The notes under the pieces were generated by a model. It made no database searches and had not been told where the DNA came from. It saw only the letters and a program-made list of their open reading frames with translations. Source: Staphylotrichum longicolle (Eukaryota > Ascomycota > Sordariomycetes > Sordariales > Chaetomiaceae). From it: a DNA stretch of 64,000 nt. Made by a program: the position numbers and the translations under genes. The stretch covers positions 11,966,001 to 12,030,000 of the forward strand of contig JAHCVI010000001.1 of assembly GCA_019096155.1 (NCBI GenBank). Reading direction: 5' to 3'. Of this stretch, positions 40,362 through 49,384 are shown piece after piece; position 1 is the stretch's first letter, and each line of letters opens with the position of its first letter.

Positions 40362-42000
40362 GTTGGAAGTGTAGGTAGACAAGTATCGAAAGCAATTGGG
40401 AGTTGGATGATGGCGACGAAGTCTGAGATGGAGAGAAAATGGTGACTTTATACACTCATGAAACTCGAGCAAACAGCCGGCGCGGTGCAATTGTTGCGAC
40501 TCGATTTGTCATGGGTGGATTCTGACAAAGCAGAGTCAACCATGACCCCACAACAATGCCGCCACACACATGAAGGATCAAGCTAGGGGTGCAGCTTGCC
40601 GACCAAGTTGAGATCCAGGCGGAGATAAGCACAAGAGAGCCATACCGGACCTGGCGTGCCTACCGGTTTGGATTACATACCGGGTAGGTAGGTCTGAGAT
40701 TCACGCCATGCTTGAAGGAACGTGCTTTCCGTCGAGGCTCAGAGACCAACGCCTCGCACATCGTACCTCAAGCTCTTCGATCAACGAGAAAATGAAGGCA
40801 TAGGAGGAAGTAGAGGGACTGCTGACGGAAAGAGTTTAGCGCAGACAAGTTAACGACTGTGCCCGGCCTGATCGTTACTCGCCTGCAATCATGATGATGT
40901 CCGCATCGATGGTTGAAGAAAGAGAAGACAGTCTGGCCTCTTAAAGGTTCACGGATTGAGTACCTCTCTTAATCGGCTCATCTCGTCGTCGCACTCTGCA
41001 GATTCTTTGCAGTCCTGCCTGTTTATGGGCTCGTCCTCTGTGCACCAACTCGGAAGCGGTATTCCGAGTCAGGCAGGACCGCAGGAGGGCATCGTGATAA
41101 CTGTGGCCTCACATTGTCTTCCTAGCTTCAAGCGACAAAATCAAACCCGTCCGCGCGGTCGAGTCCGGGGGGAAAGCGCCAGAAAAGAAAGAGAGGGAGG
41201 AAAGAATTAAAAGCTCAAACCCGAGCGACAATGACACTACACCACGGCAGGTCGGACAAGCCATCCAAATATCCGAGGTGGGCGTTGGGTGCGTGTTTGT
41301 TGACAACAATTCAGCGCTCCATTGCCAAACATTCCAATCCCGTCGCACAGAGGTGCCCAGATGGTCACCGAGGGAATCGGGTTCTTGACCGAAGCGGCAT
41401 TGCGACACGGCCCAGCGCTGCAGTTGAGGCTCCGTGAAAGGCGGCTGTGTTGAGGCTGAGTGGCTGGTTGTGTCTGCGGCAACACGATCCTCGATCTCCA
41501 ATTCTGCCCTTGTCAGGTCATGAATCATGGGGGGGTTGCAATCCGGGGCGGTGCGCGTGTGTCGCTGTGGTGCTGTCACTGGCCAAAACGAACGACCGAA
41601 CGGGCGGGTTCCCACCCGCTAACGCAAAGCAGCAAGTGAAGCGGCTCAGCAAAACCCCGCTGACGCACCGGCTCGCCAAACCTTGCCGTCGTCGGTCAAG
41701 CCCATCGGTATCCCGAATGGAAGGACGGGACGAATGGCGCTTGCTGAGATGGGTGAGAAATAAGACGGAGGTGCCCATCTACACCTCGGCGCTGTTCCAT
41801 TGTGCACACTCTGGTTTTGCAGAGATCGCCAAAACAAGGAACAGGTGTTTTAAGGGCAAGGTGATCTGCTGCCGCCCAAACCCTTTCCGCAGCGTGTTAC
41901 CCCGCCCTCACACTTCTCGCATTAGGCAGCCAAGCACGACGAGCTTTCTCCATCCCGTCCCTGGAGCGGGCCCAACCGCCCGCCCTCAGACACCAGGACC
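40362..42000. other. Divergent promoter region
   Basis: About 1.6 kb between the aldo-keto reductase (minus) and the glycine-rich-domain protein (plus). Frames such as plus 41447-42211 overlap the next gene's start and have no family sequence. Nothing else is distinctive. Confidence 0.5.
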
Positions 42001-44863
42001 ATGTCGTCCAAGCAGTCACGACGGTCCTCCGCTCAGCTCCTCCGGCGATTCGGCTCGCGCAACACCGACTCTGCCGACACGGCGGAGACAGCTCCTCCGC
42101 CCGCATACGATGCGTCAGCACAAGACTTTCGGGTCCAGGATCCCCCGCCTGCAATCGGCCAGGCCCAGGGTCCTACAGGAGATGCAACAGACGCCGACAC
42201 CGTCAACCTGACTGCCGCATTCGAAAGTCTCAACTTGACCAACCTGGCCGCCGATCCGACCGTCGAGACATGTCTGGCTCATCTGAAGCTTCTGTTTGCC
42301 ATCCAATGGATGAAGGAAGATGTCGGTTTCACCGATGGACTCTGGGGCTTGTGGGATGCCCGTGCCGGCCCCGTTGACCCCATTCTAAAGGGACGCCCAG
42401 AGAAGGAGAAGATGACGGAGAAGGAGAAGGTCGCTCCCGAACCCAGTGCAGCGGAAAAGCTGCGCAGCAAGAACCTCCTGACTCTCAGCAAGATCCGAGA
42501 GAAGCGATGGGCCTTGTTCGTCGCGAGAGCTGTGGACCGATACGAAACATGGTGGAAGTCCCTGATGAGGGTGTTGCCCACCCGCCCGCTCACCGAGGCC
42601 GACATGGCAATCGCCGGCTTTGAGCTCTATACCGAGTTCCCAGTTCGCGTCGAGTCGATCCCAAGTGTGACCGAGGACATGCTTCCGCCTCTTGGTAAGC
42701 CAGCCGCCCTCGTCTCTGTCTCCCCATGCACCGTTCATCGCTAATCGGTTGTTCAGATGTGCTCATGGTCTGGCATACACACATGCTGAACCCTCGCGCG
42801 TACCTCGAAGACGCTATGCTGGCTGGACTCAGGCAGTTTTGGGCCACCGGAATGCCGTGGGATCTCGTTGCGAAGGCCATCGACACTGACTTCAACTACA
42901 ACGTATCCCCCCAGTGCAAGGATCGCTGGACTCACCAGACAGGCCTGGCTTGGGACAACACCGATGACCATTTGGTCAAGAGGCTAAAGTGCCCCCGCTG
43001 CAGTGCCTTGATTGAGATCCCTTGGACCACGTGCGGGCTTCCAGAGGACTACATGGAGGATAGCTTGACCAATTTGACCGGCAACGGCTACGGCGACAGC
43101 AACTTGCGGTACTCCTGCCGCTGTGGCGCCGAGATTTGCAAGGAATATCTCTCCGTCGCCAAGTTCGTCGAGGACACGAAAGCTCTCATCGGTCCCGCAC
43201 ATCGCCCGATGCCAGGGACGCTACTGCTCCCCAAGACTGGCACCCCCGCGCAGCCGGTGACAGCCTATGGACGTTTGGAGCACATCACGTTCCCCAACCG
43301 GCTGCTGCAAAGCGGGTGCAACTCAATCAGGAGCACCATCACAGGCCTCACAACACACTATGCGAGGCTGTATCCGACCATGAGCGATGTTCGCCGGGAG
43401 ATCGAAGAGGTACTCAAGGACAAGGCCAATGTCAGGCAGATTGACTGCGTCCCGTCCTACAGATCGCGGTATCTTTTGCCTGCCGACTCCCGTATCGCCG
43501 TCCGCAAGATGATGTCTCGGTACTGGGAAAATTTCAGCCTCTTCGCCCTTGATCTCGGCGGCGCCGTTATGCGCCAAGGCACCTTCGTCGAGAAGATGTG
43601 CAAATTGGACTGGCTTCACAGCCCGTCGGCACGAGACACGATGGCGCGGCTGCTCACCAAGTACGGCCGTTTTATGGACATCATGAAGGCCAACCCGTCT
43701 CAGGTGGCAGTCCCGACGCTGGATGTCGACCTCGCCTGGCATACGCACCAACTGAGCCCCAGCGCGTACTACCGCTACACAGTGAACAAGATGCAGCGCT
43801 TTGTTGACCACGACGACAAGATTGATGACAACACGCTCAGCAGGCAGTTTGAGTGGACGAGCAAGGTGTATCAGGACTGGTACGGCGAGGTGTACAGCGA
43901 GTGCACCTGCTGGTACTGCGAGGGTACGTTCCCCTGATCGCAGTGAAGAGTTTCGGTTCTGACCTCGCAGCCATCCGCACATCACACATCAGCACTGTCG
44001 GTAAAGTCCTCGGTATTTCCCGGCAGGAGAAGGGTTCGTCTTCCCCCTCTGAGTCTTATGCTCTTCTGGCCCTAACCTCAAACAGTGGCCGAATCCTTCC
44101 ACACCTCCGGTGCTGCCTCTCTCCGTACGTGCTTTCACCCATCGAACCCCATAACTCGCACCCCGTCCTCAGGCTTCAAGATCCCTAACTAAATACCCCG
44201 CCAGACCCCCCTTCCAACTCGGCCCACATCTCGTCGCACAACGCCGTCCTCTCCCACCGCGACCCGCTCCTCCCGGCCTCCCACCCGCTCTCCACCCGCG
44301 AGGCGGTCACGGCCCGCCTCGCGGCCATGCACAAGCGCCGCCTCGAGGCCGCCCACGCCAAGGCGCGCGCCCGCGCCGAGAAGAAGGGCCGCGCGCCGCC
44401 CCGCAAGGACGACGTCTACTACGACCACTGGGGGTACCCCTACCTGTACGCGGCGCCCTACATGTACGCGCTGTGGTGGACGCCCGGGCTGTACTATGGG
44501 TGGTATCCGGGGTACGTGTATGCGTGCGGAGGGGGCGGGACTTCGGGGGGGTGTGCCGCGGGCACGTGTGGAGGCGGTGTCGCTGCTGGGGCGTGCGGGG
44601 GTGCAGGCGTAAGTCAATTTCACATGTTTGCCGCTTTTACGGAGGAGTGGTGCTAATGAGGGCGTGCCGTAGGGATGCGGTGGTGATGGCGTGGGAGGGT
44701 CGGGAGCTGGATGCGGTGGTGGTGATGGTAAGCCAGTTCTCTCAGGACAACCTCTCCAGTTAATGCTTTTTGAATCAATGCTGACTTATTAACCCCAGGC
44801 GGAGGTGGTGGCGGCTGTGGAGGAGGAGGAGGATGTGGTGGCGGCGGTGGATGTGGTGGTTAG
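42001..44863 (+). CDS. Glycine-rich domain-containing protein (GRDP family)
   Basis: An 807-residue protein in six exons, with introns 42695-42756, 43924-44085, 44125-44204, 44609-44672 and 44728-44798. The core carries the family signature twice, VLMVWHTHMLNPRAYLED and VDLAWHTHQLSPSAYYRYT. Between them lies a Cys-rich module (CPRCSALIEI, CRCGAEIC) that may bind zinc. The third exon joins YCEG to VAESFHTSGAAS. A basic helix (AMHKRRLEAAHAKARARAEKKG) and an aromatic stretch (YYDHWGYPYLYAAPYMYALWW) follow. The tail, GGGG alternating with single Cys, runs to TAG at 44861. The members are found in plants and fungi; plant GRDPs are linked to stress and development, while the fungal role is unknown. 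The N-terminus is Ser/Arg-rich with no signal peptide. Confidence 0.85.
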
Positions 44864-45527
44864 TATTGCGCAACCCTTTGCAAACAGCAAACAGTCATGG
44901 TTCCTGTCTTTTACGGGCAGGACTGTATACTTGGGCTGACAGCGTGCAGGTGGCGGTGGCGGCTGAGGACAAGCTGGGCAATGGCTTGGTATGGTTCCTG
45001 TCGCTGCTGAGAGTTATCCGGCAAGATGGAATGCAGGCACAGGTGTTGCAGAAGTTGGTTAATGAGACGTGCTGTGATGGGAGTATCTCTCTGACAGTGC
45101 CTTCAATTTATTCTGGGAGCAAATGATTCCAGTTGTGTTTGATCACTTGCCGGTATCTTGTTTCGCCACCTTGATTTGAGCAGGACGGGCTGGCACACGG
45201 GAACACTTTACATTTGCTTCTTTCCTAGGCATCCAACCTCATCGGAAGACTCGAACCCACACGATCTCCCCATTTGGTTCTTACCTGACGATCGATGGGC
45301 AGATCGGCGATATCCTGATGCAGTGACGTTGGCAAGCCGAATCGTCATCAATACTGGGTTGGAAGCTGGGAGGAGGCGATAGATTCTTTCAGATCAGAAT
45401 AGATGTATAAGAACGAGCACCAGAACCAACTCTTCCGACATGGAGTCTGCACGGCTCAACCCTGTCATCACCATCCGCCAGCATATCGAACCGGTGCGTC
45501 CAAGAATTTGCAGTCTCGCAAGCCAAT
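44864..45527. other. Intergenic region with upstream ATG
   Basis: About 660 bp ahead of the small secreted-protein gene. An ATG at 45440 opens a 73-codon frame that overlaps the start at 45528 in another frame, so it could act as an upstream ORF if the transcript begins before it. Nothing else seen. Confidence 0.4.
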
Positions 45528-45767
45528 ATGCAAACATTCCAAATTCTCACGGTCCTGGCGGTGGCCATGACCGCCGCCGCCCTCCCCGTGGAGAAGAGGG
45601 AGCCCGTCAGCTTCGGCATCCCTTTGCCGTGCGCTCCTTTACAAACGGCGCTGTGCTGTGACGACGACGACATCTGTTTCTACGACATCCCCGGGGACAA
45701 GCCCTGCCCTGGCTTCACGGTCTGCTGCAACAACATCGAGCTTGGTGTAGGTTCGGTTTGCCTGTGA
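45528..45767 (+). CDS. Miniature hydrophobin-like secreted cysteine-rich protein
   Basis: A 79-residue secreted protein. A signal peptide (MQTFQILTVLAVAMTAAA) is followed by a Kex2-type site (PVEKR) and a mature peptide of about 55 residues. It has eight Cys in the hydrophobin order C-CC-C-C-CC-C. The loops are only 7, 5, 9, 5 and 10 residues, much shorter than in class I or II hydrophobins. The acidic DDDD after the first CC is unusual. A possible intron (45747-45818, GTAGGT donor, GCTGAT branch, CCAG acceptor) would replace the last residues with an ending that also finishes in Cys-Leu before TAA at about 45851. A surface-active or effector role is possible; the disulfide pattern suggests a compact extracellular domain. 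The fold assignment is inference. Confidence 0.7.
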   Translation: MQTFQILTVLAVAMTAAALPVEKREPVSFGIPLPCAPLQTALCCDDDDICFYDIPGDKPCPGFTVCCNNIELGVGSVCL

Positions 45768-46935
45768 GCGCCCAGGGTGAGGGCCGTGATCATTGATGTC
45801 GCTGATGGTTGTGTCCAGTACGGACCCGTCAGCCTCGACCTCTGCCTCTAAAGTTCGACCTTACCCGAATCACATTCAATTGGCTAGAGCGCGTAGGATC
45901 CTGGTGGAAATGAGAATGGAGGCTCTTGTTGCGTGCATGGGGAGAACGGGACACACAGATCACAGTCCGTCCCACCGACCCAGCCCACAAACAAATTCTT
46001 TCAGCCCATGGCCCCATGCTTCCAATTCAATCGTTTCAATGTCTGGGCACAGTTCGCACCATGAAGACATGTGCCATGTTGCCGGCAGCCGACTTGGACC
46101 CGTGTCACCGGTCCCGGCAATCTGGGTCCAAAACCAACTGCCAATTCGGGCATTGGCGTCTGTGATACTGCGGGCGAGTTGCATCATAACACGCCAGGCA
46201 ATCTCGCAAAACCCACTGGCCGCTGTGCTGGGCCATCCCGGGGGAACGGTACGGGAGAGGGCGCTTCTGTGGACCCCGCCGCCGAGGGATGCGATTGGTC
46301 CCCGGGGGGCTGCCAAGGTCGCCCAGCGGCGCTATGTCGGGGAGGAGAGCTTGCCTGCCCAAGCTTGCCAGGGTCCTGTGCTGCTGTGCACTTGCTCCGA
46401 CCCATTTCGCGATGGCAGCCCCGAAAAGTGGCTGACGGTGCTTTTTCCACAGACGTTCTCCCATTTCTCCTCCCCCTCAGGAGCGGGGATCAGCCCAACC
46501 TCAGCCAACGCAGCCCGCTCTTTCGGCTCGTCAGATGTCGCACAAGCGCGCGGACCGCGGACTGGCCATTTCGAGCTCGGCAGCATTCGCTGCACCCTGA
46601 AGTCGCTGACCCGCCCGGTCGCCTTCTTGAGCCGGACCCGACAGTCTGGTTCACCGACACTTGGCTCTCTCCCACCCCGCCCCTCGCCTGCATCATTTGT
46701 CCCACCCAGTACCATGCGACTGGAATCCTGCTGATTCCGGCACTCGAGTCGTGCGGGAAAGTGTCCCCTTTCCCTCGAATCTCCGAGGAGCAGCTGGCCG
46801 GCACACGGGCGCGCTGTGCTTTTTTGGGAGGGCAGGCCGCCGTCGCGATCGGGCTGGGTGCTTTGGGCTGTTCACCTTTCTCGACGCTGTCGCAGTCGCT
46901 GTCGCAGTCGCAGTCGTCCGTCTTTTCACGTCGAA
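45768..46935. other. Intergenic region with CTGTCG/CAGTCG repeats
   Basis: About 1.17 kb. It has long overlapping frames on both strands (45793-46734, 46071-46949) that are GC-rich shadows without domains. A hexanucleotide run of GTCGCA/GTCGCT at 46886-46919 precedes the next gene's ATG. Confidence 0.5.
46886..46919. repeat. Imperfect hexanucleotide repeat GTCGCA/GTCGCT
   Basis: The reads CTGTCGCAGTCGCTGTCGCA and GTCGCAGTCGTCC adjoin (given as two overlapping parts). They form about five six-base units, 20 bp upstream of the ATG at 46936 and so probably in its 5' leader. Confidence 0.6.
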
Positions 46936-47897
46936 ATGGCCGAGTTTGATCCCATCGAGTTTGTGGGAATCGGGTACGACCGAGAAGTTTCCTTTGACCG
47001 CCACGCGCGGGCCCGAAGCCAGAGTTCAATCAGCCTGCCTCCAGACGGCGGCAACACGCAAGTCTCTTCACCCGCCCCTTTCTTTTGCGATGCTGACCTT
47101 TCCCGCAGCGCATCAGAATGGCCATGGCAAAAATCCGTCATGCCAAGCAGCGTCGCAGAGGAGCCATATCCGTCAAATCATTACTACTCCGACATCACCC
47201 CGGAGGGCTCAGTGCTGGGATTGACGTATGGCCTCGCCGACCCTTCACCAGCCGCCTCACCAAATGTCTCGAGCAACTCCAGCTGGGCGGCTGACGCCAA
47301 CCGGCCGTGCTCCATCTACCGATATGCCCACAACCACGAACGCCACGAGGAACTCGCCATCTCCCTCTCTGCCGCGCCAGAGCCTGGTCACCCGTGGACA
47401 GTCGGACCTGCCACGGCTGACAACAGGCACTCGTTCGCCAGGGCCCCAGACGCAAAGGCGGGGTGTCTTTCGCACAGTGACGCCCCAATGCATCGATACA
47501 TGAATGTTATTCAGGCACACGAGTTTCTTGCCTTTGCCCTTGAGTCGTCGTCCCAGGCTCAGCCACCACCACAACAACCCCACCACCTCAACCCGCCTGA
47601 GCCCGCCAAGGAACCACCGTCCACGCGTTGGACAATGCACGCCTCAGGTGTGGACGCGCTCGAAGACGGCGAAGACATCGACGTGACGGAGGAGTCGCTG
47701 CGCCTCAATCTGTATGTCTCCCAACGCCCCAACCACAAAACATGTGTGCTGACCTGTGCCTTTGCTGCAGCCAACAACAACAGAGAGAAAAGTATCAGAA
47801 ACCGAATCGAAATCCCAAGGGGCATCGCAAGAACAAGAAGAGGTCCGACGTCTCGCCTCAACCTGGGCACAAGGACAAGATGCCCAGATGGAGTTGA
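46936..47897 (+). CDS. Unknown protein with disordered body and basic tail
   Basis: A 300-residue protein of two exons with an intron at 47712-47770. The start at 46936 gives MAEFDPIEFVGIGYDREVSFD, then a Ser/Pro/His-rich low-complexity body. A more ordered segment follows (APMHRYMNVIQAHEFLAFALES). An acidic patch (ALEDGEDIDVTEESLRLNL) comes next. The second exon gives QQQQREKYQKPN followed by a strongly basic stretch (RNPKGHRKNKKRS), a likely nuclear-localisation or RNA-binding tail. If the intron were retained the frame would instead run to 47982. I recognise no family. The intron is supported because it changes a Cys-rich random-looking tail into a coherent basic one. Confidence 0.55.
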
Positions 47898-48341
47898 GTC
47901 ATGGGTATGTGGTAATGGGTTGGGAACGCTGTTGGATTCACGGCTGGAGTGTGTTTGTTTGGCTTATGATTCCCAGGACTAGTCGGGTTGTGAGTTTTAG
48001 TCACCGTCATGTCACAGCAACGAAGATCATGACCGAACCAAAATCCTTCTCAATAATGTACCAAGAGGTTCTGTGACCCGCCCTTTATGCTGGTCAACTG
48101 CCCGCAGTTTATGCTTGTCAGCAGTCTAATGTGAGGTTGCCCTCGAGTCTCTCTTCGAGATGCCACCCGTGTATGACCCAAGATCAAAATCAAAAACGCC
48201 GTGCTCCAAGCCCATGTGGTGGGCGAGACCAATCCCACAAATACAGTGTTTCACAGCGTCCCTCCCCAAACGGCATGTTCCCTCGCACAATCCTCCAAAT
48301 CATACAGTTACCACACATCATACAAGACGAGCCCAGGAGCT
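47898..48341. other. Convergent 3' region
   Basis: About 440 bp between convergent genes. Near 48070-48115 the words GCCCTTTATGCTGGTCAAC and AGTTTATGCTTGTCAGC form a short imperfect direct repeat. Nothing else is seen. Confidence 0.4.
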
Positions 48342-49384
48342 TCACCACTCCTCTTCTTCATCCGCCATGTCCGCCCAACTCATGTTGGAGACATGCCACG
48401 GATCTCGCATCCACATCGGCAACTCCTTCTCCTCCCTCCTCTCCTCCAGTGTGCCCTCCCCCAGCCTCTGCTGCACCTCCTGCACCTCCCCCTCCATCAC
48501 GCCATCACACTCTCCCTCCCGCATCCAAAACCCGCCGTCGTCCTGCGCCTGATACTGATCATAATCGTGGTAATAAAACTCCCCGCACGCCTCGCCACAT
48601 CGGTGCCCATACCCCCCTTCGGCCTGGTCCTCGTACACGTATTCATACGTGTACTCCTCACACCCGTCGTCCAGCCACCATTCCTCGCCCTCGGCAGTTG
48701 TCAGCTTCAGCTCTGGTTCAGAAGGACGGAGCGGATGACGCGTCGGCGTAGCCGCCCCAGGTGCAGCGCTGCAGGAGGCCGTGGCAGATTCCGGAGTCGA
48801 TCTCGTCGAGCTGATGCAGGGCCATGGTGCCGGCACGCGTGAGGTACGTGGTTTGGCCCCAGGCGGTGAGCTCGAGGCCCGTCCAGGAGTCGGGGGTGGA
48901 GCGGCGGCGGTAGGGAGATGTGAGACTGCATGATGCGTCGTAAGTAGCATCGGGGTAAGCTGAGGTGGGCGTGGTCAGGTAGATGGTGTTGTCGGAATGG
49001 TCGCGAGGAGTGGTGGGTTCCGGATTGGCAGGCCGTTTGTAGGGTGAGGGGTTGGCGTGGTCGTCGTCGGCCCAGGCTTCAAGTTGCGAAGGGGGGGATG
49101 GGCAAGCGAAGGTGTCGTCGCCCTCGTTGCCACCATTGCCCTCGTCGTCGGAGAGGTACTCGGCATCATGCAAAAACTTCGGGAATACATTGGGATCGAG
49201 CTTGATGCCGTGGGGGTGGGCAGCCTCGTACTGCTCATAGTCGTCACGGGTCATGGGACGGAAGTCGCCAGAGTCAGGGTAAAGAAAGACCCAGCTGCGT
49301 GATCCGTCCGTTGCCGATCAGGGCGTACTCCAAGTCGAAGTTGCGGTACTCGGCGAACGGGACAGGGTATGAGACCAGGACATT
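48342..49384 (-). pseudogene. Unknown acidic protein gene with at least two frame breaks
   Basis: Three collinear segments on the minus strand look like one protein. Segment 1 (49384-49310) reads SYPVPFAEYRNFDLEYALIGN. Segment 2 (49309-48750) continues GSRSWVFLYPDSGDFRPM, then TRDDYEQYEAAHPHGIKLD and LTAWGQTTYLTRAGTMALHQLDE, ending near TWGGYADASSA. Segment 3 (to the TGA at 48342) reads SEPELKLTTAEGEEWWLDDG with a Glu/Tyr/Gln-rich end. Removing one G near 49313 (AACGGACGG) and one base near 48745 would connect them. There is no in-frame ATG before segment 1: the frame begins directly after the TAG of the upstream repeat-protein gene. I do not know the function. It is either a decayed gene or a site of assembly errors. 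Confidence 0.5.
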
